A stretch of 28,855 nt of DNA. It comes from a virus. A model generated the notes under the pieces. The model did not search any database. It was not told the DNA's origin and saw only the letters and a list, made by a program, of their open reading frames with translations. Of this stretch, positions 1 to 8,328 are shown in pieces. Position 1 is the stretch's first letter. Every line of letters starts with the position of its first letter. The translations under genes were made by a program, and so were the position numbers. The stretch is from the IMG/VR virus record IMGVR_UViG_3300008117_000792, positions 1-28,855 of that record; one strand, 5' to 3'.

Positions 1-18
1 ATGATGTGTTTTAGTTTA

Positions 19-855
19 TTAGAATGGTAATTCCTCGTCAGGTGACATACCTGCTTGTGGGTCCACAGGTGTACCACCGAATACTTCAGTAGCGTCATCA
101 CCGTAAACATATTTTTTAGCTTCCGAATCCCAACGTGGAACTTCACCACGAGCGATTGCTTCCAAGTACTCAACAGGTTTCTTAGAGTAAACGTCAGCCC
201 AAGTTGTTGGGTCGTTTTTCCAAGTGTCCAATTGTTCAGGGTCTTCCGACAATTTACTTGGGTCATCATACATTACAGTTTGAATTGATGTGTATTCTTT
301 TCCTTTTGGTGTTTTTGATTTAACCAATTGAATAATCAAATCGCGTCCTTCATTTGGGTCGGTCAAATTACCTTTAGCTCTCCAAATTGGAATGATTTTG
401 TCCAAGATACCATCTTGCTTATAGTTGTGTTTAAATCTCCAAAATTTAACACCATCCTCTTCATGGTCTCGGTCAATGACCTTAACAATGTAAAATTTAC
501 GAGCTTTGTACTGTGCCGCCAAATCTTTGTCAGTTTGTTTGCCAGTTTTCATAAGTTCTTCGTAAACCTCAGTTAAAGGTGAACGTCCACCTTCATTTTT
601 GTCGGGGTCATAAAATTTGTTGTAAGTACCATTTACCTGAATTTCGTGGAACCATACCTCCTTGAAAGGAGATGAACCATCGGTAGTTGGGAGGATTCTA
701 ATTCTTCTTTGTCCTGAATTTTCACCTTTAGGAAGAATAGCCGCGAAATAACGCTTCATTCTGTCTTCTTGTGACATCATTGGTTGGTCACCAAATGGTT
801 TTGTGTTTTGTTCGTACTGCGCCAAAACGGCATCAAATGTTTTGTCTGTCATCAT
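19..855 (-). CDS. 32: gp32-like single-stranded DNA-binding protein
   Basis: The 278-residue product is recognised as a T4 gp32-type helix-stabilising protein, which coats ssDNA during replication, recombination and repair. It shows an N-terminal basic/polar segment, then an OB-fold-like core (IRILP near residue 53, WFHEIQ near 68, FYIVKVIDRD near 120, KFWRFKHNY near 137), and an acidic C-terminus ending DEELPF. T4 gp32 is 301 residues and binds zinc through cysteines and a histidine. Here there is no cysteine at all, so the zinc site is absent. The DEELPF tip resembles the C-terminal peptide of bacterial SSB, used there to recruit partner proteins. Two tandem ATGs (855 and 852) are possible starts; the first directly abuts a leader hairpin. 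The gene is the last of the leftward block in the window. Family assignment is fairly secure; partner recruitment by the tail is inference. Confidence 0.88.
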   Translation of the reverse strand: MMTDKTFDAVLAQYEQNTKPFGDQPMMSQEDRMKRYFAAILPKGENSGQRRIRILPTTDGSSPFKEVWFHEIQVNGTYNKFYDPDKNEGGRSPLTEVYEELMKTGKQTDKDLAAQYKARKFYIVKVIDRDHEEDGVKFWRFKHNYKQDGILDKIIPIWRAKGNLTDPNEGRDLIIQLVKSKTPKGKEYTSIQTVMYDDPSKLSEDPEQLDTWKNDPTTWADVYSKKPVEYLEAIARGEVPRWDSEAKKYVYGDDATEVFGGTPVDPQAGMSPDEELPF

Positions 856-900
856 AATTGTATTTTTTATCTTTTAATGTAAGATAAGTATAATACAATT
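856..900 (-). promoter_or_regulatory. Leader hairpin abutting the gp32 start codon
   Basis: Two nested inverted repeats lie immediately upstream of the gp32 ATG. The outer arms are 856-864 and 892-900 (9 bp, perfect). The inner arms are 867-873 and 881-887 (7 bp, perfect), with a 7-base loop and a 2/4-base internal loop between stems. The 3' arm ends at the base next to the ATG at 855. T4 gp32 represses its own translation through a structured leader, so this is a candidate autoregulatory element. That function is inference; the pairing is seen directly. Confidence 0.55.
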
Positions 901-914
901 TTTTCAGAAATCAA
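887..914 (-). promoter_or_regulatory. Possible sigma70-like promoter for gp32
   Basis: On the minus strand TTGATT (914-909) is followed after 16 bases by TATACT (892-887). The pair sits between the preceding stop codon and the gp32 start and overlaps the 5' arm of the leader hairpin. The gene lacks the TATTTAT element found before late genes, which fits a separate earlier promoter. AT-rich sequence makes chance matches common, so this is a weak call. Confidence 0.28.
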
Positions 915-915
915 A

Positions 916-1581
916 TTAGTTTTGTAAACCAACGTCAAAAGATTTTCTAACATTCATCTTGTCGTAGTTTTCTACATCATCAGGTGTTAGAATATATTGT
1001 TCTTTTCCCTGTTGTTGCATTTGTGGTTCTTTTTCAGTAAAAAAATCAGACAACTTTTGACTGTAAGGACCGGAATCTAAAGACCTTAATTCTAATTTTT
1101 CTTGTGCAGTTTTTGGTCTGTATTGTTCAACTTTATCTTCAATTGAATTAATCTTTTCGAAGATTGAATCCATCTGAGCCAATTTACCCTCTAAGTCATT
1201 TAATTTAGACATCATTGAATTCATGTATTCTTCCTGCTTTGACTGCATGTCTTTCTGTGTGGTGACCAATTCTGTAATATCCAACTCTTCAGTACCACTA
1301 TCATTTTTTCCACCTTCAGAATCACCCGTTTCAATTTCTTCAACATCAGGGTCGTTTTCAATATCAATAGGTGCGCCTGTTTCAGGTGCTGCTTCTCCTT
1401 CAGGTGGTGTAGCGCCACCTAATGTTGTATCATCAGCCGCAGGTGGTGGAGGTTCAACCGCACCAGGTTCATCACCCGCTGGTGGTGGAGGTAACGCAGC
1501 GTCTTGTTCAACAATATAACTGTTGATTTGATTATATCTTTTTAATTCCTCTAATATTGTTTTTGAAACTTTGTTTTCCAT
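916..1581 (-). CDS. Hypothetical acidic, proline-rich coiled-coil protein
   Basis: A 221-residue protein that I do not recognise. The first 26 residues look like an amphipathic helix (ILEELKRYNQINSYIVEQ). Residues about 29-85 are low complexity, rich in P, A, E and D with two PPPPA repeats. Residues about 100-150 contain heptad-like Q/E/L/M patterns suggesting a coiled coil (KLNDLEGKLAQMDSIFEKI). The C-terminal part is polar. The ATG at 1581 lies 2 bases after the stop of the upstream 75-residue gene, so the two are probably cotranscribed. Position beside baseplate genes and the rod-plus-linker composition suggest a virion-associated or assembly role, but no function can be assigned. Confidence 0.7.
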   Translation of the reverse strand: MENKVSKTILEELKRYNQINSYIVEQDAALPPPPAGDEPGAVEPPPPAADDTTLGGATPPEGEAAPETGAPIDIENDPDVEEIETGDSEGGKNDSGTEELDITELVTTQKDMQSKQEEYMNSMMSKLNDLEGKLAQMDSIFEKINSIEDKVEQYRPKTAQEKLELRSLDSGPYSQKLSDFFTEKEPQMQQQGKEQYILTPDDVENYDKMNVRKSFDVGLQN

Positions 1582-1583
1582 GA

Positions 1584-1811
1584 TTATCCGTTTAATAATG
1601 TTTTAACACCCTGTGGTGTTTCTACTCTTAATGTTTTGTTTAATTTCATAGTGTTGTCCACTCTTTCAATCAAACCATCCTTTAATCTTACAGTATAACA
1701 GTCACCAGTCTGTAAATCACAAACTTCTTTATATCCGTTACCTAAATCTTTTTCGGCAATAACAGTATCTTTCTGTAAGTAGTTGTCCAATAAATTTTTT
1801 AAATTACTCAT
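1584..1811 (-). CDS. Small hypothetical protein, 75 aa
   Basis: A 75-residue protein of unknown function. It has an N-terminal helix (NLLDNYLQ) followed by what looks like a small beta-rich domain with alternating hydrophobic strands (GYKEVCDLQTGDCYTVRLKDG), and two cysteines, C32 and C38, about six residues apart. The ATG at 1811 is preceded by a TATTTAT element 13 bases upstream, and the gene ends 2 bases before the next start, so it probably opens a two-gene unit downstream of the baseplate cluster. Regular codon use and the tight junction support it being real. Confidence 0.65.
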   Translation of the reverse strand: MSNLKNLLDNYLQKDTVIAEKDLGNGYKEVCDLQTGDCYTVRLKDGLIERVDNTMKLNKTLRVETPQGVKTLLNG

Positions 1812-1824
1812 ATTGTTTTTCTTA

Positions 1825-1831
1825 ATAAATA
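1825..1831 (-). promoter_or_regulatory. TATTTAT element upstream of the 75-aa gene
   Basis: TATTTAT on the coding strand, ending 13 bases before the ATG at 1811, in the 38-base gap after the 1230-residue baseplate gene. It is one of ten such occurrences before unit-opening genes and is interpreted as a possible late promoter core. Confidence 0.4.
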
Positions 1832-1849
1832 TAACGATTATTTAATTTA

Positions 1850-4800
1850 TTACAAACCTGATATTTTTGCTTGTGTGTATGCCCATCTGGTGTTTGCCAG
1901 CCAAGTATTATAATTTGTATTTTGATTATATGGTACTGTAAGTGAACCTGATGTATACCAAGTATTATAAAATAACTTTATAATTGCTTGTATTTTTTTC
2001 TCATCATCATCAGCCTGATTAAAATATTCTTGTATCCTATTTTGGTTGATGTCTCTAAAGAAGTCTATACTATCTTTGACTGTATCAAAAGTTGCAAACG
2101 GTCTAGTAAAATTTTCACCTGTTGTTAAACATCTATATTTTTTAATTAACGATGAAGTAGCGCCTGGTTGTTTAATATCCACAGTAGCACCGTATAAATT
2201 ATTTTGATTGTATTGTAATCTTACATCAGTATCTGTTGGGTTGCCCATCATATATAATACACAAAACATATACGTTTTTAATAAGGTATCTGTTGTTGAA
2301 TTATTGATAAGTGTTACTAACTCATTGACAGTAATTGAACTTGAAATAAAGTTACTTGACTCAATTAGACCATAGATTGCTTTAATATTTTCACTACAAT
2401 CTTGTACTGTAATATCTGTTGTTTGTACAATAAACCCTTGATAAGGTGTTCTGGCCGATAAAACAAGGTCTTTGGATTGCTCACCTGTGAAATACTGATT
2501 AGAATTATTATCAAAGGTAACCAAAGTATTGTTTGTTACAAATTGTTTTACTTTGTCCGATAATTTTTTTGAAAAATCTTCATTCACACTAGCCAAATCA
2601 TCGGAAACTTTTGTATTGATATTCGCAGACACCCTTTGTCCGTTGAATTCTGTATTAAAACTTCCCGGACTAATACTATGTTTTACGTTTCTAATAATAT
2701 ATGTTCCATTAAACATAGGCATGTGTCTTAACACAAAATACATGGTTGGTTGAATCATGACATTACCTAATGTTTTTATGGTACTAGAATAGGAACGGTT
2801 TTTATAAAAATCATATAGTGATGTTGTTTGTTGCATGGTTTTTTTACCAGCCCCTTGATTTCCTAAATCAATAGTTGTTTGAATCTGTTCGGAGGATGTC
2901 ACACCCTGTTCTTGATTTATATCAACAGATTTAAAAATACTTTGATTGATGGTTCCAAAATCCACCACAAAACCAACAGCTTTATTACTATTTTTTTCAT
3001 TAGTAGAACCCTGTTGAATTATTGGATTGTTTGTTGGGTCACCCAAGTCAAAAGAATCACTTTTGAATGGATAACTTGGGTCATTTTCTAATGACAGGGT
3101 TTGCGATGGTCTATCTACGTATTGACACAAGAATTTTGGTGCAGAATTGATGTTATCCACATATGTAAATGTACTAAAAACATCATTGGCATTGTTTACA
3201 ATCGACGAGTTTCTGTTTGTGTTACTTGCTGTTGATTTACCGTAGAAATTAATATAAGCTGGCATAACAAAAAAATTCATTCTGTTATCAGCAATCACTT
3301 GTCTAACTAAGGACATAATTGAATTTGATGAATTATCCCAAGTACAATATTTTCTGATAGTATCTGTATTGATAATCAATTCATCACCAATGTCACGATT
3401 AGCTTTATCAAAAAATAAAAATTCTTCAAATAGTAGTCTTTCTTTGAAGTTTCTACCAGCCACCCATTTATCGTTTACCGCTTTAAATAATTCCCATTGT
3501 TCAAGTTTTATTATGTCACCATCCAATTTCGAATCAACATTTTGTGTTGACTGTTGTTTTGGTCCATTAATAGATGATGGGAGCTTTAATCTAAATTGTT
3601 GTTCAATCGCTGTACGTTTGGTTTCCGCAACGTTTAAAATTGTTGAAATAGCATTAGCGAACGTTGTTGGATTATATAATGGATTTATATTCTTTTGAGT
3701 TGCATAAATTCTAATTAAAGGATATAACAATTCAATATTACGACTTATAAATGGAATTTCATTATCCCTAAAGAAATCATAAACAGTTGAACCCGTATTA
3801 GTATATTCAATACCTTTAATTGTTGAAAACCCTACGTATTTTTGTAATGCTTTCCAAACTTCGGGATATGCCGCTTTTGACTGTTCAACAGTTTTTCCAC
3901 CCTCACTTGGTAATGGATTTGGGTCATTAGGATAAGAATTTACATATTGTCCACCATAATTAAAATCGGGACCTTCTGGTTTAAATTTTGGGTTTTTAGA
4001 AAAATACCCAAATTGTTGTCTATTAAACTTTTTTGGATTTCCATTTTTTAAGTATACTTTAATATTAACAAACTTACTCAAAACATCTGTAATTTCAGCA
4101 GCTTGTTGAGCACCTAAATTAATATTGTCTTTTCCTGATTGAGGTTTGATAAGGAACATTTTCTTAAATAAATTCACAATATTAGCATACGTTGTATTGT
4201 CACCTTCGGGTGAAAATATTTTTGATTGTCCACCCTTTTTACAGAATTCTTTAAATTCAGTTTCAAAAGAATCTAATTGGTCTTTAGAAAAAACACCAAA
4301 TAAATCTTCAATTGAACTGTATTCAGTACCAATATCAAAATCAGGTTGATTTTCGGTTGTTCCTGTTCTAACATATTTCAGATATTCAAATGGTGTTGGT
4401 TGTTTAACTTTCAAATTATCAAACCATCCGTAGTTTGGCGCATTCCATAGTGTCTTAACACTACCGTTATACATTGGGTTTGAATTTTCAATATTTGAAA
4501 TAGTTATTGGTGATGAATTTGTTGATGGTCTTAATTCAAAGTAGGATTGTTGGAATGGTTGTACACCAGAGGATGGGAATAAACACACATAACCTTCATA
4601 TTGTGGTCCAAAAAAATTTGTATATTGTTGTGCAATATCAAGATATGAATAATAACTTATAATTGGTCCCTCTGGTTTGCTAGTATAGGTAAAACTATTA
4701 ACAACCACCAATCCCTCATCTAAAACAGTAGTATTGTTTAAATCATATGTCTCTGCATTATTACCATCAACAAATAAATTAGTACCTGTAAAAATTTTAT

Positions 4801-5542
4801 AAAAGTTATTTATTACTTTTGGATAAAACCCACTTTGGATACTATTAGAACCTATCAGTGTAAAATCTTGTGGTGTGGGATTTTCGTCAACGGGTATTTT
4901 ATATGTTTTTTTTGGGTTTGAAGTAATTGGGTCATAATTTGTTTTGTAGTCAAAATCTTTCCAAATAGAAGTTAAGATATCTTCATTGTTTTCAATGTAC
5001 TTTTTATATCGGTACCAAACTGAACCCATTTTCAATATCCAAGCGTATGGTAATTCGTGTACCGCTGAAAATTTATTTAAACTTGCAAATATATAATCCT
5101 TTTGGGTTCCATTATCACTATCGATATACTTTTCGTGAAGTGTTGAAAGTGGTAATGAGTTTAACAACAAATACCCAAGTTTTGTATATTTTTCATCTCC
5201 TGACGAATCACCCGATTCAACAATTGCATTAATAAAATACGGGGTGTTCAATAAACTTGTTGTTTGTGTAAATGTCAGATTGTTATCTGTTGTATATGTT
5301 AAGTTTCCTTCGGTATAAAACTTTTGAAGGTTGTTTCCATATCTTGTGTTATAAAAATTATTAATAGTTGTATGGGTTGTTGATGTATTATTATAACCCG
5401 TTTTGTTAGTTTGGTTTCTAGTTAATGGTGTAATATTTGGTCCTGAAAAATTATCAATTACTAATTTTTTGTCATTAAAACCATAACTATTAACTGTTGA
5501 ATATCTATTATCTTTATTTGGTGTTCCTAAAAACTTTTTCAC
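1850..5542 (-). CDS. Large baseplate protein with hub-like region and possible peptidoglycan-hydrolase-like C-terminus
   Basis: A 1230-residue, Asn/Thr/Tyr-rich structural protein without signal peptide or membrane segments. Residues about 940-965 contain a block (MFNGTYIIRNVKHSISPGSF) like the hub proteins of contractile tails, where an 'f.G.y.i..v.H.i..G.f.T' strand pattern is common. The last ~160 residues (NNLYGAT, PFATFDTVKDSIDFFRDI) resemble the NNLFG and F-x-S/T-x-x-x-S-hydrophobic patterns of muramidase or glucosaminidase domains, but I cannot place a catalytic glutamate with confidence. The start is GTG at 5542, overlapping the end of the 835-residue gene by 29 bases, so the two are probably translationally coupled. 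A role in the central hub or in cell-wall penetration is inferred from position in the baseplate cluster and these motifs. It could equally be a wedge component. Confidence 0.7.
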   Translation of the reverse strand: MKKFLGTPNKDNRYSTVNSYGFNDKKLVIDNFSGPNITPLTRNQTNKTGYNNTSTTHTTINNFYNTRYGNNLQKFYTEGNLTYTTDNNLTFTQTTSLLNTPYFINAIVESGDSSGDEKYTKLGYLLLNSLPLSTLHEKYIDSDNGTQKDYIFASLNKFSAVHELPYAWILKMGSVWYRYKKYIENNEDILTSIWKDFDYKTNYDPITSNPKKTYKIPVDENPTPQDFTLIGSNSIQSGFYPKVINNFYKIFTGTNLFVDGNNAETYDLNNTTVLDEGLVVVNSFTYTSKPEGPIISYYSYLDIAQQYTNFFGPQYEGYVCLFPSSGVQPFQQSYFELRPSTNSSPITISNIENSNPMYNGSVKTLWNAPNYGWFDNLKVKQPTPFEYLKYVRTGTTENQPDFDIGTEYSSIEDLFGVFSKDQLDSFETEFKEFCKKGGQSKIFSPEGDNTTYANIVNLFKKMFLIKPQSGKDNINLGAQQAAEITDVLSKFVNIKVYLKNGNPKKFNRQQFGYFSKNPKFKPEGPDFNYGGQYVNSYPNDPNPLPSEGGKTVEQSKAAYPEVWKALQKYVGFSTIKGIEYTNTGSTVYDFFRDNEIPFISRNIELLYPLIRIYATQKNINPLYNPTTFANAISTILNVAETKRTAIEQQFRLKLPSSINGPKQQSTQNVDSKLDGDIIKLEQWELFKAVNDKWVAGRNFKERLLFEEFLFFDKANRDIGDELIINTDTIRKYCTWDNSSNSIMSLVRQVIADNRMNFFVMPAYINFYGKSTASNTNRNSSIVNNANDVFSTFTYVDNINSAPKFLCQYVDRPSQTLSLENDPSYPFKSDSFDLGDPTNNPIIQQGSTNEKNSNKAVGFVVDFGTINQSIFKSVDINQEQGVTSSEQIQTTIDLGNQGAGKKTMQQTTSLYDFYKNRSYSSTIKTLGNVMIQPTMYFVLRHMPMFNGTYIIRNVKHSISPGSFNTEFNGQRVSANINTKVSDDLASVNEDFSKKLSDKVKQFVTNNTLVTFDNNSNQYFTGEQSKDLVLSARTPYQGFIVQTTDITVQDCSENIKAIYGLIESSNFISSSITVNELVTLINNSTTDTLLKTYMFCVLYMMGNPTDTDVRLQYNQNNLYGATVDIKQPGATSSLIKKYRCLTTGENFTRPFATFDTVKDSIDFFRDINQNRIQEYFNQADDDEKKIQAIIKLFYNTWYTSGSLTVPYNQNTNYNTWLANTRWAYTQAKISGL

Positions 5543-8021
5543 TCAGTAGTTGAAAACTATTATTAACTTGGTCGTTTATATAAGGTGTAACAAAATTCTG
5601 TAAGATAAAATTGTTCCATGTGGGTCCGGCTTGATTCTGACCAGCGGTTGTTTTTAAATAATTATATAAGGTTGTAGTGGGTAACGTATTGGAAATAACA
5701 TTATTTAAATCACCAATTACTTGTGATTGAGTAACGTTATTAATTTCAAGGTCAGACGCTGTAAAAACTAAATCTTCTGTAATACCACTGATATAATATA
5801 AACCAGAATAAAATGTGTTTAGATATATTCTTTCATACATTTCATAAACATAGGTTTCAACAGGGACGTTTTGTTGGAGGTAAACATTGTTTTTAAACGG
5901 TATTTCAATCGCGTGTTCGGGTGTATATTTTATAATTAATTCAGTATTTGGTTTTACATTGGTTGTAAAATTTCGGTCTTTATTTAAAACTCCTTTAAGA
6001 TATTCTTCAACAAATTCAACTTCAGGCCAAATAACAGGATTATATGACTGAGTTGATTCACTAGTTGATTTAGAGCCAGGATATGTCACCTCATATTCAA
6101 CTTTACCCGATGTTTCTTTTTTCTGTACAAATTGTGGCCAAGGATAAACAAAATAATTTGGATTTTTGGTTGTTGTGGTTTGTATTGTGTTCTTACCTTC
6201 CTGAGATGGATTGGTCGTCAAAATTGATTTCAATCTCGCAGTATTTTCTCTTTGATTCCACGAGTTTGTATGAACATCATCCATTAATTGATAAAAAGCA
6301 TCCACAGACGCCATTATAGTACCAATTACATTTCTTACGGTTGGTCTGAATTGTAAATCTTGTACATTGTCATTTTTTTTAATTTTGTCTTTCAAAACTT
6401 GGTTAAGTCGTTCTGATTCGTCTTTTGATTTTTGAATTATTTGTCCCTTGATATCTTGACTTGTTTTAACTTCTCTGTCAATCGTATAGTAATATAAATT
6501 ACCTTTTGTAATATCAATATTGCCTTGGTTGTCAATCGAAAGTAATGTTCCATTGTTTTCCAATTCGGTTTTTAAATCTTTTTTGAATTTAATAAAATCA
6601 ACGTCAGTATTTGGGTTTGTAACTTGTTTTCCTCTTTGTTGAAAGTAAGTTGCCTCGTAATTGATATCACTGTCACTAAATTTTACTTTAAAAAAGTCAA
6701 CTTTGAAAGCTTTTTGGTCAAGTGTAATACTTTTACAAAGGTCTGTCGGCACAGATTGAAATTCTTTTAAACCATTGTTTAATATTGATGTTAATTCAGT
6801 TTCAACTTTTCCTGATAAATCAACATTGCTTTGTATTTCAACACCACTTTGACTGTTTGTTAAATTTTTTAATGGGTATAATTTTAAATTGTTAACGTTT
6901 GGAACTCCCGAATTAAATTCATTATTTAATACTAATACTTTAGAAGTTTCTAAATTAGTTTCACCCCATTGAACAATATTATTACTAAATTTATTTACTG
7001 ATTCATTATATCTTTCTAATGCAACAATATTTGTAAAATCTAATTTTTCAAATTCGAGATTAACGAATTCAGTATATTTCTTTAACCTTTCCTGCATCTC
7101 GTTCAAGGTTATTACGGGTACGTTTTTGTCGATAAGACCGGCTTTTTTGTACTGTTCAAATACTTGTTTTATTTTTGAATATCCCTTAGATGTTGGTTCG
7201 ACAGTTACTTCATTGGTAATACCAGTTCCGTTTTGTTGTACAGATGCCGTGGCTGAGTTAGGTGTGTTAACAGTTGGTATATTTGGTATGCTGGTTTGAC
7301 TATACATGTGAGGTAGTGCAAACAAATACCCTAAACGAATATCATCCAACATCGCACTTGTTCTAGCAATGAACTTTAAATTGACCACATAATTACCTGT
7401 TGATGCTTCAAATGAGGCTTGAAAATTCAATAACATCAATTCATATTTAATCGACTTTCCGTAAAATCCCTTCAGAATTAATTCAAAAAGTGGATAGGGG
7501 TAATACAAAAAAACTGAGTACGGTGAATTTCCTCCTGTTTGGAATAAACTTTTACCCTGTACGTCTACTAATGTCATTGTTACGGTTGGTACACCATTGA
7601 ATTTAATATCAACATTAATGTCTCGTATACCTAAGATTTGGGTATCTACAAAGTTTGTTTGTTGTGGATTTTGTCCATTGTTAAATTTAATCTGATTGAT
7701 ACCTCTCCCTTGTGTACTACCGGCACCAGTAATTTCATCCGTGTAACTTGTATCCAAAACATCTTTATCTTGTGGTTTAAGAAAATTTATAGATGCAACA
7801 GTTGTATTACTAATACTAGAATCCAAATCTGTACCTGAAGATAATTTTGTTCTTGGTACTGACTTCGCAATTAAATTTGCATACATGACAAGATTTTCTT
7901 GTTTGATAACACGGTCCTTTTTTACACCATTAGAACTTCTAACAGAGTTAGGGTCAATCAAAACAATGTTTGAATTTTCTTCATAGTATATATTTTCACT
8001 ACCACCGAAATTATCTGCCAT
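5514..8021 (-). CDS. Baseplate/hub-associated structural protein, 835 aa
   Basis: An 835-residue protein from an ATG at 8021 that overlaps the upstream 105-residue gene by 11 bases. Residues about 144-240 form a conserved-looking beta-rich block (VTMTLVDVQGKSLF, YPYPLFELILKGFYGKSIKY, NLKFIARTSAMLDDI) of a kind I associate with baseplate hub proteins of T4-like phages from environmental sequence. Residues about 295-370 look helical (FEQYKKAGLIDKNV, ERLKKYTEFVNLEFEKL). The C-terminal third contains a strand-rich segment (YEMYERIYLNTFYSGLYYI) suggestive of another virion domain. No enzyme motif was seen. Its place between the LysM-like protein and the 1230-residue protein supports a baseplate role; the specific T4 equivalent is not established. 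Confidence 0.7.
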   Translation of the reverse strand: MADNFGGSENIYYEENSNIVLIDPNSVRSSNGVKKDRVIKQENLVMYANLIAKSVPRTKLSSGTDLDSSISNTTVASINFLKPQDKDVLDTSYTDEITGAGSTQGRGINQIKFNNGQNPQQTNFVDTQILGIRDINVDIKFNGVPTVTMTLVDVQGKSLFQTGGNSPYSVFLYYPYPLFELILKGFYGKSIKYELMLLNFQASFEASTGNYVVNLKFIARTSAMLDDIRLGYLFALPHMYSQTSIPNIPTVNTPNSATASVQQNGTGITNEVTVEPTSKGYSKIKQVFEQYKKAGLIDKNVPVITLNEMQERLKKYTEFVNLEFEKLDFTNIVALERYNESVNKFSNNIVQWGETNLETSKVLVLNNEFNSGVPNVNNLKLYPLKNLTNSQSGVEIQSNVDLSGKVETELTSILNNGLKEFQSVPTDLCKSITLDQKAFKVDFFKVKFSDSDINYEATYFQQRGKQVTNPNTDVDFIKFKKDLKTELENNGTLLSIDNQGNIDITKGNLYYYTIDREVKTSQDIKGQIIQKSKDESERLNQVLKDKIKKNDNVQDLQFRPTVRNVIGTIMASVDAFYQLMDDVHTNSWNQRENTARLKSILTTNPSQEGKNTIQTTTTKNPNYFVYPWPQFVQKKETSGKVEYEVTYPGSKSTSESTQSYNPVIWPEVEFVEEYLKGVLNKDRNFTTNVKPNTELIIKYTPEHAIEIPFKNNVYLQQNVPVETYVYEMYERIYLNTFYSGLYYISGITEDLVFTASDLEINNVTQSQVIGDLNNVISNTLPTTTLYNYLKTTAGQNQAGPTWNNFILQNFVTPYINDQVNNSFQLLSEKVFRNTK

Positions 8022-8328
8022 AATAATAGAATCTTGTTTGTACAGCGTTATTATAATCCTGAAGTGATGTAACCAAAGGATACGGAATTATAATAATTGA
8101 ATTATCAGGAATGTCCCACTCTAAACTACCATATTCTTGGTTTGCTTGTAAAATCAACCAATTAAAAAATGGTGAACCATAATATTCTTGACTAATTTTA
8201 TCTAATCTACTTACACCCGCTCTGAAGACATATTTGATGTCGGTACTTTTTCTTGGTAAATTCAAACCAGGAACAACGGTTTGCTCACCGTTTAATAAAA
8301 ATTGTCCGTATCTATTATAGTAATCCAT
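8011..8328 (-). CDS. gp53-like/tail protein X-like baseplate protein with LysM-type fold
   Basis: A 105-residue protein. Residues about 39-80 read as a LysM-type module: RLDKISQEYYGSPFFNWLIL, then an N near 62 and a closing IPDNSIIIIP. This spacing (D-x-x-I-S-x-x-Y-Y-G, then W/I-L, then I-P-x-x-x-x-I-x-I-P) is shared by T4 baseplate wedge protein gp53 and by tail protein X of P2-like phages. T4 gp53 is about twice this length. The ATG at 8328 overlaps the TAA of the 1551-residue gene by one base, and the gene's end overlaps the next start by 11 bases, so it sits in a coupled baseplate operon. The LysM-like fold is fairly clear; assignment to gp53 specifically is inference. Confidence 0.62.
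   Translation of the reverse strand: MDYYNRYGQFLLNGEQTVVPGLNLPRKSTDIKYVFRAGVSRLDKISQEYYGSPFFNWLILQANQEYGSLEWDIPDNSIIIIPYPLVTSLQDYNNAVQTRFYYYGR

Noticed and set aside
1223-1519. Plus-strand open frame rich in Ser/Gly/Pro
   Set aside because: It is the antisense shadow of the low-complexity proline/acidic region of the 221-residue gene and has no sensible start context.
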